Shown piece by piece: positions 42,634 to 51,737 of a DNA stretch of 64,000 bases. The translations under genes were made by a program, and so were the position numbers. The stretch is from Bin87 sp965116785 (GTDB taxonomy: Bacteria; Chloroflexota; Dehalococcoidia; Lucifugimonadales; UBA3495). The stretch's first letter is position 1. Each line of letters opens with the position of its first letter. The DNA lies in NCBI GenBank assembly GCA_965116785.1, contig OZ220731.1:3658001-3722000 (forward strand). The letters are read 5' to 3'. Under the pieces are notes generated by a model, which was not told where the DNA came from, ran no database searches, and was given only the letters and a program-made list of their open reading frames with translations.

Positions 42634-42661
42634 GTAGGGGCGAATGATCATTCGCCCCTAC
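42634..42661. terminator. GTAGGGGCGAAT palindrome / terminator
   Basis: A perfect 12-bp stem GTAGGGGCGAAT / ATTCGCCCCTAC with a GATC loop is followed on the plus strand by ATGTTTTT, 22 bases after the heme-binding gene stop. It belongs to the same repeat family as 6891-6918 and 59564-59589. Confidence 0.75.
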
Positions 42662-42695
42662 ATGTTTTTGGCGCGCAATCGAAGGGGAGACCATC

Positions 42696-43574
42696 ATGAC
42701 GGACTGGAACTTCACGCACCGCACAGCGCGGGTGAACGGTGTCAACATCCATTACGTGATCGAGGGCGACGGGTATCCGGTGGTGCTGCTGCACGGGTGG
42801 CCGGAGATGTGGTTCTCGTGGCGCAAGCAGATCCCCGTGCTCTCGCAGGACTATCAGGTGATCGTGCCCGACATGCGGGGGTTCGGTTCGTCGGAGAAGC
42901 CGTTGCAGGACTACCGGACCCGGACAGCGGCGACGGACATCTACGAGCTGGTGCGGCACCTGGGTCACGACAGGATCGCCATCGTGGGACACGATATCGG
43001 CGTGCGGGTCTCCTACCGCTACTGCCTGGACCACGAGGCCGAGGTAGACCGCCTGACCCTGCTGGACGGGACGCACCCGCTGGAGCAGTTGGGGCCGCAG
43101 ACTCCGGAAGGCGTCCGCGAGCGGTGGCATTCGTACTTCCACCAGATACCCGACCTGGCGGAACACCTGGTGCGGGGCAACGAGGAGGCCTACCTGCGTC
43201 ACTTCTATCGCAACTGGTCGGTGAACCAGGCGATGATGTCCGACGAGGAGGTGGCGGTGTATGCCACGGCGTACTCGCAGCCGGGCGCGCTGCGGGGCGG
43301 GTTCTCCTACTACCGGGCGGCGGCCTACGAGGACCCGCCGGACTGGCGGGCCGACGCGGAAAGGGTGCTGGATATTCCCGTGTTGTACCTGTGGGGCGAA
43401 CGTCGGCAGCGCACCTCCGGGGCAAGTGGGTTGGATCCCGAAGCGTCATGGCAGAAGGCGGCGTCGAATCTGAGGACGCAGTTCATCGCCGGCGGCGGAC
43501 ACTTCCTGCACGAGGAGAAGCCCGACGAGGTGAACGCGGCGCTGCTGGCGTTCCTGGCGGAGATCGGAAGCTAA
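42696..43574 (+). CDS. Alpha/beta-fold hydrolase, epoxide hydrolase / haloacetate dehalogenase type
   Basis: A 292-residue hydrolase whose nucleophile is Asp100 in VGHDIG, the pattern of epoxide hydrolases and haloacetate dehalogenases. The oxyanion motif is LLHGWPE near residue 32 and the C-terminal His269 is in GGGHFLHEEKP. A GGGGAGA site precedes ATG 42696. It may act on epoxides or halogenated acids made by the neighbouring monooxygenases. Confidence 0.9.
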   Translation: MTDWNFTHRTARVNGVNIHYVIEGDGYPVVLLHGWPEMWFSWRKQIPVLSQDYQVIVPDMRGFGSSEKPLQDYRTRTAATDIYELVRHLGHDRIAIVGHDIGVRVSYRYCLDHEAEVDRLTLLDGTHPLEQLGPQTPEGVRERWHSYFHQIPDLAEHLVRGNEEAYLRHFYRNWSVNQAMMSDEEVAVYATAYSQPGALRGGFSYYRAAAYEDPPDWRADAERVLDIPVLYLWGERRQRTSGASGLDPEASWQKAASNLRTQFIAGGGHFLHEEKPDEVNAALLAFLAEIGS

Positions 43575-43670
43575 CGGAGAATACGCGCTACATCGAATAG
43601 GGCATCAGCATGAGACCGCCATTTCCGTGGACATGAACAAGCTATGAAATGTGCCTATTCATTGGTGTGT

Positions 43671-43676
43671 TAGAAT
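43671..43676 (+). promoter_or_regulatory. -10 box of a leaderless transcript
   Basis: TAGAAT ends 6 bases before GTG 43683, and there is no ribosome binding site. This matches the spacing seen ahead of the DUF3090 gene. The -35 is weak. Confidence 0.45.
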
Positions 43677-43682
43677 TCAACG

Positions 43683-44213
43683 GTGAAACTGTTCGAATGG
43701 GTGCTGATAGCGATAGCAATAGCGGTGGTCATTGCCGCCGTAGTCTATGCATTCAAAGTCCCCGGTCGGGCCAACCTGGAACGGGTGGACAAGATCTCGG
43801 CCTGGCTTGAGCATCGTTGGTCCAGGATACATACTATAGCTGCGCCTTATGGCGTTGCTTTTTCCACGTTGCTCTTGTCAATTAGCGTATTTGAGGGCCA
43901 GTGGCGGTTCTGGCTGGCGTGGGATATAATTCGAGATGCCGCAAGTTTGGGCGCAGTGGTCTATGCTGTGATCGCAATCTCTGTGGAGGTGCTGCTAACG
44001 ATGGTCTTCTATGCATTGGGACAGATCCACAAGATCAGAGAGAACAACAGAAAATATCGTGAGGCCCTCATAGAGGCTCGGCGCCAAGAAGGCCGTCAGG
44101 AAGGCCGCGATACAGAACGGAAGGCCTGGCAAACATGGTATGACCAGCAGGTAGCTGACGGTGTTCAAATGCCATCACCGCCACCGGTAGCGGCGACGTC
44201 GGCCTCCCAATAA
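43683..44213 (+). CDS. Hypothetical membrane protein (176 aa)
   Basis: Three hydrophobic segments near residues 3-26, 53-70 and 84-112, followed by a basic/acidic coiled coil (NNRKYREALIEARRQEGRQE) and a Pro/Ala tail. I do not recognise it. Codon use is less GC-biased than that of neighbours. It starts at GTG 43683 without a ribosome binding site but with a -10 box 6 bases upstream. A strong terminator follows. Confidence 0.65.
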   Translation: MKLFEWVLIAIAIAVVIAAVVYAFKVPGRANLERVDKISAWLEHRWSRIHTIAAPYGVAFSTLLLSISVFEGQWRFWLAWDIIRDAASLGAVVYAVIAISVEVLLTMVFYALGQIHKIRENNRKYREALIEARRQEGRQEGRDTERKAWQTWYDQQVADGVQMPSPPPVAATSASQ

Positions 44214-44232
44214 CCGGACCCAAACTACCAAC

Positions 44233-44262
44233 AAAAGGCCCCGCTCACAGGCGGGGCCTTTT
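44233..44262. terminator. Strong bidirectional terminator
   Basis: A perfect 12-bp stem AAAAGGCCCCGC / GCGGGGCCTTTT with a TCACAG loop. It serves the plus-strand membrane gene (stop 44213) and the minus-strand LLM gene (stop 44290). Confidence 0.92.
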
Positions 44263-44289
44263 GCTTGTGTTAGATGCAATGCGAGATCA

Positions 44290-45369
44290 CTACCGCAGAG
44301 CGGGGCCAACCTCCTCGGCGTAGAGGCGGATGGACTTCTGGACGTTCTCGGCGGGGACGGTGCCGCCCAGGTTGGGCTCCATGATGAAGCCGGTCAAACC
44401 CAGGTCGTCGCGGAGAGAAACCAGGCGCTCGGCGACCTGCTCCGGCGTGCCGTAGGCGACCCGGTCCACCAGCAGGTCGTCGTAGGTGGTGTTGAGGAGT
44501 TGCTCGGCGCGCTGGCGACGCTCCGCGGTGGCGTTGGCGCCCTCAGCCTCCACGGTACGGATGTAGGTGTCGGCGGTGCGACGGAAGGCGCGCATGGTGC
44601 TCTCTTCCGTGTCGGCGCGAACCTCCTCCATGGTGTCGCCCACGTAGATGGGCATGCGCACGTAGGCGTCGTCCACGTCGTGGCCGCTGGCGGCGGCAGT
44701 CTCGCGGTAGATCTTCAGGTTGCTGGCAACTTGGGAGATACCCTGGCCGCGCACGCCGGTTACCAACGGGAAGCCGAGTTCACCGATGATGCGGAAGGTG
44801 TCCACCGAGTTGGCCGCGATACGAATGGGCGGATGCGGTTGCTGGTAGGGGCGCGGCGTAACGACCACATCGTCCATGTCGTAGTAGTGGCCGTGGTGAT
44901 CGAACCGGTAGTTGTTCCACGCCTTCAGGATGATCTCCAACGCCTCGGCGAACCGCTCGCGGCTCTCGTCGAAGGGCACGCCATAGCCCTGATAGGACCG
45001 GGGGAAACTGCTGCGGCCGATGCCAAAATCCAGGCGGCCCCGGGAGATGTTGTCCACGGTGGCGGCTTCCTCGGCCAGGCGAATGGGGTGAGCCAGGGGC
45101 AGCACGCTTACGCCGGTGCCGACGCGGACCCGCTCGGTGCGGGCGGCGATGATTCCGGCCATCATCAGGGGTACCGAGGACACCGACGGGATGCCGGCTC
45201 CGCCCGGGTCGGTGGGCGTGCGCGGCGCCGCGAAGTGACGTTCGGCCAGCCAGACGCCGTCGATTCCCTTTTCGTCGGCAAGCTGGGCCACGGTGAAGGC
45301 TTCGTCGAAAGCCTCGTCCTGGGTGCGGCCCTCGCGATAATCGCATTCCATTACCAGACCGACGTGCAT
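44290..45369 (-). CDS. LLM-class flavin-dependent oxidoreductase
   Basis: A 359-residue luciferase-like monooxygenase of the longer, bacterial-luciferase subgroup. GIDGVWLAERHF, VGTGVSVLPLAHPIRLAEEAATVDNISRGRLDFGIGRS (cofactor region, outlined) and PYQQPHPPIRIAA are family marks. A GGAGG site precedes ATG 45369. It is the last gene of the minus-strand run that starts with the acyl-CoA dehydrogenases. Confidence 0.9.
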   Translation of the reverse strand: MHVGLVMECDYREGRTQDEAFDEAFTVAQLADEKGIDGVWLAERHFAAPRTPTDPGGAGIPSVSSVPLMMAGIIAARTERVRVGTGVSVLPLAHPIRLAEEAATVDNISRGRLDFGIGRSSFPRSYQGYGVPFDESRERFAEALEIILKAWNNYRFDHHGHYYDMDDVVVTPRPYQQPHPPIRIAANSVDTFRIIGELGFPLVTGVRGQGISQVASNLKIYRETAAASGHDVDDAYVRMPIYVGDTMEEVRADTEESTMRAFRRTADTYIRTVEAEGANATAERRQRAEQLLNTTYDDLLVDRVAYGTPEQVAERLVSLRDDLGLTGFIMEPNLGGTVPAENVQKSIRLYAEEVGPALR

Positions 45370-45456
45370 GATGATCCTCCCATCAGTTCGTTCAAATAGC
45401 GTGTTGCGGTGCAGACGACCGGATCGCCACTCTCCGCACGCGATGATGTGGAGCGG

Positions 45457-45666
45457 CTAGCTTTCGATGAAGCTGTTGGGCGCCGTCAGGAACCTGGTGC
45501 GGCACTGCAGGGTGCAGAAATAGTACCACTCACCGTTGAAGAAGCTGCGGGTGCCGGCGTTGGGGTCAACCTCGTTGGCGCCGTGCATGGTCTGTCCGGT
45601 GGTGGCGCGGGCGCTGTCTTCGCTGATTACGGTCTTGCAGACGGGGCAAACGGGATCGGCGGGCAT
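45457..45666 (-). CDS. YHS-domain protein
   Basis: A 69-residue protein with the YHS pattern. An N-terminal CPVCKTVI pair is followed by FFNGEWYYFCTLQCRTRFLTAPNSF, giving four Cys for metal binding. YHS domains occur with copper transporters, monooxygenases and metal chaperones. ATG 45666 has AGGAG upstream. It lies between an acyl-CoA dehydrogenase and the LLM monooxygenase on one strand. Confidence 0.85.
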   Translation of the reverse strand: MPADPVCPVCKTVISEDSARATTGQTMHGANEVDPNAGTRSFFNGEWYYFCTLQCRTRFLTAPNSFIES

Positions 45667-45700
45667 TGTCGGGCTCCTGTTCGGATTCGCGGTTAGACGG

Positions 45701-45727
45701 AGATTGCCACGCTGCGCTTGCAATGAC
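45701..45727. repeat. Dispersed repeat, ATTGCCACGCTGCGC family
   Basis: AGATTGCCACGCTGCGCTTG followed by CAATGAC. It matches the 8102 and 19432 copies with one change. Confidence 0.7.
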
Positions 45728-45740
45728 AAGCAGCGTGGGT

Positions 45741-46916
45741 TCAGGCGACTGCTTCGATGTTCATGCCGAGGCGCACCTCGCCCGGCTGGTCGAGCAGGGC
45801 GCGGGCGACTCGGGCGCGGTGCTCGAAGCTGGTGCCCAGGCGCATGGTCCAGGCGGTGACGCGGCGGTACCAGAGGTGCAGGTCAAACTCCATCATGAAG
45901 CCGATGCCGCCGTGTATCTGCTGGGACGAGCGCACCGTGGCCTGGCACTTGTCGTTGGTGAAGGCCTTGGCCTGGGAGACCTCGACGCTGTAGGGCAGTC
46001 CGGAGTCCAGCTTCCAGAGGGCCTCATAGGTGAGCAGTTGGGCGCCATCGCACCAGACGATCATGTCGGCGCAGAGGTGCTGGATGGACTGGAAACCGGC
46101 GATGGGGCGACCGAACGCGACGCGGTTCTTGGCGTATTCAATGGCCATCTCGGCGTCCTTGCGGGCGGCGCCGACAATCTGGGTACACAGGAGTGCAGTG
46201 CCGGTGTCCAGCATTTCGGAGGCGGCCGACCAGCCCTGGTTGACCTCGCCGATAACGTTGCTGAGGGGGATGCGGACCCCGTCCAGTGCGATCTTGCTTT
46301 GGGAGTCCTTGGCCAGCGTGGTGAGGCGGGTCTCGGTGATGCCGGCGGAATTGGTGGGCACGATGCACAGGGTAATGCCAGCGCTGTTGTCCGTTGGCGC
46401 CGCGGTGCGGACGGCCATCACCACCAGTTCGGCGGCGGCGAAGTTGTCGACAAAGTGCTTGATGCCATTGATGACCAGGCTGTCGCCGTCCACTTCGCCC
46501 TTGCACTGGACGGCGTCGGCGCGGAGGCGGGGGTCCTGCTCCTGGGCCGCCCAGGTCATGATGAGGTCGCCGCGTGCGACGCGGGGCAGGATGGCCTGCT
46601 TCTGCGCGTCGGAACCGTGGTTGGCGATGGCGAGCGCCGCGGTGGCGGTGCTATGGAAGGGCACCGGAGCGATGGCGCGGCCGCACTCCTCCAGGATTAG
46701 GCCGAGGTAGGTGACAGGCAGGCCGCCGCCGCCGTAGGCCTCGGGCAGGGAGATGCCAAACCAGCCGAGGCTGGCCATCTGCTCCCAGAGTTCCACCGAG
46801 TATCCGCGCTCGTCCTGCTCGATGGCGCGGGGCAGACTGGACGGGCATTCCGCGTCCAGGAACTCCCGGGCGGCGTTCTTGACCATCAACTCTTCTTCGG
46901 ACGGTAGTACGTTCAT
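45741..46916 (-). CDS. Acyl-CoA dehydrogenase family protein
   Basis: A 391-residue flavoenzyme. LWEQMASLGWFGISLPEAYGG (N-terminal helix region), the middle domain VINGIKHFVDN, the C-terminal YAKNRVAFGRPIAGFQSIQH and QIHGGIGFM are family marks. It lies directly downstream of a second acyl-CoA dehydrogenase, the arrangement seen for heterotetrameric enzymes that act on steroid or other bulky acyl-CoAs. FAD is the cofactor. Its chain specificity is unknown. Confidence 0.92.
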   Translation of the reverse strand: MNVLPSEEELMVKNAAREFLDAECPSSLPRAIEQDERGYSVELWEQMASLGWFGISLPEAYGGGGLPVTYLGLILEECGRAIAPVPFHSTATAALAIANHGSDAQKQAILPRVARGDLIMTWAAQEQDPRLRADAVQCKGEVDGDSLVINGIKHFVDNFAAAELVVMAVRTAAPTDNSAGITLCIVPTNSAGITETRLTTLAKDSQSKIALDGVRIPLSNVIGEVNQGWSAASEMLDTGTALLCTQIVGAARKDAEMAIEYAKNRVAFGRPIAGFQSIQHLCADMIVWCDGAQLLTYEALWKLDSGLPYSVEVSQAKAFTNDKCQATVRSSQQIHGGIGFMMEFDLHLWYRRVTAWTMRLGTSFEHRARVARALLDQPGEVRLGMNIEAVA

Positions 46917-47015
46917 CGTGCCTCGGATGGGGTGAGTTCAGTCGCTTTTCATAGTCAGCGGGCGGAATATTGGATAATGCCGCCCGCAGATAGTCGTCGA
47001 TGCGCCCTTTGGGCG

Positions 47016-48218
47016 CTACACGCGGGGCATGCCCAGGCCGCGGCGGGCTACCTGGTCGCGCATGACCTGCACGCTGCCGTGGTTGATGCCGCTCTGGAAG
47101 GCGCCCATCAGGTTGTGGGCGAACACGCCACTTTCGATGGCGTCCTCGGAACCGTTGAGCAACTGGCCGTAGGGCCCGAGCATCTGGGCGATGGTCTCCG
47201 TGGTGCGCACACCGTGTTCGGGTGCAAAGACCTTCTCGGCGGAGCCTTCGTAGGTGAAGACGCCGTCGCTCTCCACGATGGACATGCTGCGCAGGGTCAT
47301 CAGGCGGCAGACCTGGCCCTCGATCCACATATCGGCCAAACGGTCGCGCATGGTGGGGTCTTCGCGCATGGCGTACCCCTCGATTTCGTTGTCCTTGACC
47401 CAGTTGACGATGTCCTCGTCACGCTGGATGGAGATGAGGTAGCGGGACGCACCCACGCGGTCGAGGTTGAGCCCCATGGCGCCGACGTACCAACCCTGGT
47501 TCTCCTCGCCCAGCATGCACGAGGCGGGGACGCGGACGTTCTCGAAGAAGGTCTCGTTGGTGCGGTTGTCGCCGTAGGTGGTGCCCAGGGGCGCCGGCGG
47601 GTTGTTCTGGATCGTCCACAGGGGACGCACGGTGATGCCGGGGGTGTCCATGGGGATGAGGAAGATACTGATGCCGCGATGACGGGGAGCGTCGGGATCG
47701 GTGCGCGCCATCAGGTAGATGTGGGTCGCGTAGTGGGCGGCCGTGGTGTACATCTTCTGGCCGTTGATGACGTATTCGTCGCCGTCCCGCACGGCGCGGC
47801 ACTGGAGACCGGCCAGGTCGGCGCCGGCCTGGGGCTCGGTGAAGCCCAGGGCGAAGGATATCTCGCCGCGAATGATGCCGGGCAGGAATTCCTGTTTCTG
47901 CTCCTCGGTGCCGGCCGCGAGGATGGCGGGAGCGCCGGAGCCGGCGCCGCCGACGGTGATGCCGGCGCGGGCGAACTCCTCCTCCACGATGTACTGGTCG
48001 ATGCGGCTGCCGGCCTGACCGCCATATTCCCTGGGCCAGGAAATGCCGATCCAGCCGCGCTCGGCGATGTGCTGGTACATCTCGCGGGTCTTGGGTCCGC
48101 GGCGGCGGATGCCGGTGTCCTCGAGCTCGGCGACGATCTCGGGGGTTACGTTTTCCGCAATGAATTGCTGGACTTCGGCGCGCAGGGCTTCCTGTTCGGG
48201 GGTGAATGCGAATTCCAT
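47016..48218 (-). CDS. Acyl-CoA dehydrogenase family protein
   Basis: A 400-residue flavoenzyme. GWIGISWPREYGGQAGSRIDQYIVEEEFARAG (outlined), LGFTEPQAGADLAGLQ and INGQKMYTTAAHYA are typical of the FadE-like subgroup that pairs with a second subunit. ATG 48218 is chosen; an in-frame ATG upstream lacks support and sits close to the promoter. First gene of the run 48218-44290. A good promoter lies 48 bases upstream. Confidence 0.92.
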   Translation of the reverse strand: MEFAFTPEQEALRAEVQQFIAENVTPEIVAELEDTGIRRRGPKTREMYQHIAERGWIGISWPREYGGQAGSRIDQYIVEEEFARAGITVGGAGSGAPAILAAGTEEQKQEFLPGIIRGEISFALGFTEPQAGADLAGLQCRAVRDGDEYVINGQKMYTTAAHYATHIYLMARTDPDAPRHRGISIFLIPMDTPGITVRPLWTIQNNPPAPLGTTYGDNRTNETFFENVRVPASCMLGEENQGWYVGAMGLNLDRVGASRYLISIQRDEDIVNWVKDNEIEGYAMREDPTMRDRLADMWIEGQVCRLMTLRSMSIVESDGVFTYEGSAEKVFAPEHGVRTTETIAQMLGPYGQLLNGSEDAIESGVFAHNLMGAFQSGINHGSVQVMRDQVARRGLGMPRV

Positions 48219-48524
48219 AGCAACGCTGCCTCGTGAAAGAGTGTGCCGTTCGTTTACGCCGTGCAATTATAGCGGGTCGCGCGCGGGGTGTCATTCCGGG
48301 ATCTATTCCGATACCCGTAAAGCGCGTTGCCTGATGCAGTTGGGCGTCAAGGATAGAGGGACGTTACTCCCGGACTGTCTGGCCGCGATACTCGGCAGCC
48401 GCTTGGTTCTGTAGCAAATCCGTCCACATTATGGCTGGCAACGCGCGTCCATGCCTGAGCAACGACGACACAGCGACCCTCATGGTTTCCATGCCGTCGC
48501 CGGAAATGCATTCGCGTGTAGCCG
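48219..48524. other. Intergenic between divergent genes
   Basis: A 306-base gap. Besides the minus-strand promoter at 48266-48294, I see no gene or repeat. The plus-strand gene at 48525 has no visible promoter or ribosome binding site here. Confidence 0.4.
48266..48294 (-). promoter_or_regulatory. Sigma-70-type promoter of the acyl-CoA dehydrogenase operon
   Basis: On the minus strand, -35 ATGACA (48294-48289), a 17-base spacer and -10 TATAAT (48271-48266), five and six matches to consensus. It lies 48 bases from ATG 48218. Confidence 0.75.
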
Positions 48525-49157
48525 ATGAGCAATCAGACTATCCAGAACCCAATACCCAGTCATTCACTGGCGCGGTTTCTCAACGAGGAGAAGCTCGCTA
48601 ACTTGGACGCGAAAGGTCGTGAGGTCGTCTCTCTGTCCCTCGAACTGGCTAACGCCCAAATGCGGGCTGCGTGCAACAACCGTGAAGCGGAACTGAAAGA
48701 CATTGACCGGGAACTTGAAAAGCTCGCACAGGACCGGGATTCTCCGGGCGGAGAATACATTGACTGGATTGAAAAGGAACAAGCCCGTTTGGTGCGTCAG
48801 AAAATGCAAATTCGCGCTGCAATCGCCCGAGCAAAAGACCAAGGTGTGTACAAGGACCACTCCGCTCTGCGGGATGCGGTTGACGCAGGCAGGCCCGTAC
48901 CTGAAGGGACGGAATTCCCGTTCTTCTTGACCGAAGCAATTGAGTTTGTTGAGATATGGGGTAACCCGCAGAACAACAAGAGGAGGACTAGTTCAAAACA
49001 GTGGTCAAATCCGGCGCTATGGTACCCAAGTGGTAAAGGACCTAATACGGTCATTCATTTGATAACCAATTCCCAAATCCAAGCGGGTTTGGACGGTGGC
49101 CGACGCGCTGCGGTTGGCCAATATGGAAAACAGGTCACTAGCTGTCGCGGTTTTTAA
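48525..49157 (+). CDS. Hypothetical coiled-coil protein (210 aa)
   Basis: I do not recognise it. A helical N-terminal half has a long heptad-like stretch (residues about 35-95, with NNREAELKDIDRELEKLAQ). The C-terminal half is basic with Trp and Asn (NPALWYPSGKGPNTVIHL). No membrane segment. The stop overlaps the convergent small gene at 49138 by 20 bases. Base composition is less GC-rich than that of neighbouring genes. Confidence 0.6.
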   Translation: MSNQTIQNPIPSHSLARFLNEEKLANLDAKGREVVSLSLELANAQMRAACNNREAELKDIDRELEKLAQDRDSPGGEYIDWIEKEQARLVRQKMQIRAAIARAKDQGVYKDHSALRDAVDAGRPVPEGTEFPFFLTEAIEFVEIWGNPQNNKRRTSSKQWSNPALWYPSGKGPNTVIHLITNSQIQAGLDGGRRAAVGQYGKQVTSCRGF

Positions 49158-49512
49158 TGCGGAGCACGGACTCCGGTTGACGCTCCGGAGACCAGGTTGT
49201 GCCATAGGATTCAATTTGGGTGATGCGCAGCAGCCGGCCGTCGGGTAAGTATTCGCCGATGCCGGTGACTACTGCGGTGAGGATGTCGTTAGCCTGAAAC
49301 GCGCCAGCTACGTAGCCGTGCCACTGGCCGGGATAGGGGCAAGTGATAATGTCGCCGTTTTCCAGGAGCAGTTCAAAAACGCCGCCTTCGGGGTGGTCAT
49401 ACGGGGTAGGAGGGTCCATTTGCACGGCGCGCACCTGGCCTTTCACTTCTACGGGGCGGCAGTTTGCGGCTAGAGGAGCCGACACAGCGCCGGCGTCTGT
49501 TGGCGGTGTCAT
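49138..49512 (-). CDS. Small beta-rich protein, paralogue 2 of the PIN-partner family
   Basis: A 124-residue protein of unknown family. Its core aligns without large gaps to the protein at 49944-50279: NCRPVEVKGQVRAVQMDPP, FELLLENGDIITCPYPGQWH, GAFQANDILTAVVTGIGEY and DGRLLRITQIES. This suggests a five- to six-strand barrel. No DNA-binding helix pair is seen. It lies 15 bases downstream of the PIN nuclease gene on the same strand, so OB-PIN-OB is one unit. Its N-terminal extension of 15 residues is not shared. Confidence 0.7.
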   Translation of the reverse strand: MTPPTDAGAVSAPLAANCRPVEVKGQVRAVQMDPPTPYDHPEGGVFELLLENGDIITCPYPGQWHGYVAGAFQANDILTAVVTGIGEYLPDGRLLRITQIESYGTTWSPERQPESVLRIKNRDS

Positions 49513-49527
49513 TGGATATCCCCTCGT

Positions 49528-49947
49528 TTATCTCAAGAACACGTCGAATCCGGCTTGCTCAAAATGGTGGTCGCTGGTCAATGCGCTCCGAATCTGCAGC
49601 CGCCACATTAGTTGGAAACTGGCGCAGTCGGTGATGCTCCATTCCTTGTCGTTGGTCACAGTTCGGAAAATATCAAAGGCTTCGGCAAATTGCTCCGGGG
49701 ACTGCGGGATGATAGACACACGCCGGTCTTGGGTAATTCGGTCAATCAATTCGATAGCGGCGCGGCGCATTTGGGCGATGGAGCCACTCCGGGGAGCGAG
49801 CGCCTCGTTGAGCGCTAGTTGGGTGGTGACTATCCGATCGCCTTGACCTTCCAGCAACGCATCGTATTCCATAGCCAACACATGAAATTCGTCATCGGGC
49901 GTAATCAGGGCAATCCAGTAGCCGGAGTCGGCAAAGTAATCGTTCAC
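49528..49947 (-). CDS. PIN-domain ribonuclease
   Basis: A 139-residue PIN nuclease. The four active-site acids are Asp7 (YFADSGYW), Glu48 (LALNEALAP), Asp107 (WSITDCASF) and Asp126 (TSDHHFEQAGF). The start is GTG 49947, which overlaps the upstream TGA (GTGA). A longer open frame upstream lies inside the partner gene and is not used. It probably acts as an RNA-cutting toxin. Its neighbours are two paralogous small proteins instead of a usual VapB antitoxin. Confidence 0.88.
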   Translation of the reverse strand: MNDYFADSGYWIALITPDDEFHVLAMEYDALLEGQGDRIVTTQLALNEALAPRSGSIAQMRRAAIELIDRITQDRRVSIIPQSPEQFAEAFDIFRTVTNDKEWSITDCASFQLMWRLQIRSALTSDHHFEQAGFDVFLR

Positions 49948-50279
49948 AAGCTCGCCCGGATTCTGCCGCGGCGCAGAAACGCCTCTTTCCAATCGGGAAT
50001 GCGAAAGGTGTCGAATGATTTGATTTCCTGGATACGCCGGAGCTTGCCGTCGGCAGAGTACTCGCCGGTGCCACAAACGATGGCGTGGTCCATGTCATTG
50101 GCCTGCAACGCGGCGCCGACCTCGACGTGCCACTCCGCCGGGTAGGGGCTGACGATGGTAGCGCCGTCTTCCAGCAGCAGCTGGAAGGTTCCCCCGCCGC
50201 CTTCACCCGGCGGGTTCATCCGGACGCCTCGCACCTGGCCCCTGACTTCCACGGGGCGGCAGTTTTCAAACTGTGTCAT
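49944..50279 (-). CDS. Small beta-rich protein, paralogue 1, coupled to the PIN nuclease
   Basis: A 111-residue protein of unknown family, sharing its core with the 49138-49512 product: NCRPVEVRGQVRGVRMNPP, FQLLLEDGATIVSPYPAEWH, ALQANDMDHAIVCGTGEY and DGKLRRIQEIKS. The start is ATG 50279 with GGAG upstream; a farther ATG exists. Its stop overlaps the PIN start, as antitoxin genes do. An antitoxin or RNA-binding role is inferred from position only. Confidence 0.7.
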   Translation of the reverse strand: MTQFENCRPVEVRGQVRGVRMNPPGEGGGGTFQLLLEDGATIVSPYPAEWHVEVGAALQANDMDHAIVCGTGEYSADGKLRRIQEIKSFDTFRIPDWKEAFLRRGRIRASL

Positions 50280-50420
50280 CGCGTTGCTCCGATACATCTG
50301 CTGACATTGTAAGTCCGACAGTAGTGTAGCACCGGCCGTTTTCATTGCGCGCCAGGCAATCGGCGGGCATCGCCTGTGCTAAACTGGCTCAAACTCAGCC
50401 AAACCGGCCAGGAAAGTACC

Positions 50421-51407
<987 letters not shown>

Positions 51408-51431
51408 GCCAGGGGATTGGGAGGTGCGAGC

Positions 51432-51737
51432 ATGTACACTTTTGACGTTTTGGTTTGGGAAGATCCATTGGAGGATGGATCCATGGGATACGGCGCGTGG
51501 TGCTCGTATGTCATTGGCGTCTCGGGTCAGGGAGATACGGAGGAAGAGGCTCTAGCGGACATAGTCTCTGTGATGACTGACGTGATCCTGCACCCGTGGG
51601 AGGATGGGAAATCCTTGGCTGATCCTGAAACGGCTGCGAGCGAGATGGCTGAGATAGTGAACGAGCTTTCCGCCGAAGGCGCGCCTTACAAAACGCACCA
51701 AGTATCGATCTCGGCCGAGATGCCTGCCAGCGTCTGA
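51432..51737 (+). CDS. HicB-like antitoxin
   Basis: A 101-residue protein. FDVLVWEDPLEDGSMGYGAWC and GVSGQGDTEEEALADIVSV follow the HicB strand-helix plan, with an acidic tail. GGAGG precedes ATG 51432. Its stop overlaps the toxin start as TGATG. It is inserted between moxR and the DUF58 gene. Confidence 0.75.
   Translation: MYTFDVLVWEDPLEDGSMGYGAWCSYVIGVSGQGDTEEEALADIVSVMTDVILHPWEDGKSLADPETAASEMAEIVNELSAEGAPYKTHQVSISAEMPASV

Noticed and set aside
50376..50420. GTG 50376 as the moxR start
   Set aside because: It has no ribosome binding site, whereas TTG 50421 has AGGA at 7 bases. The call is not certain.
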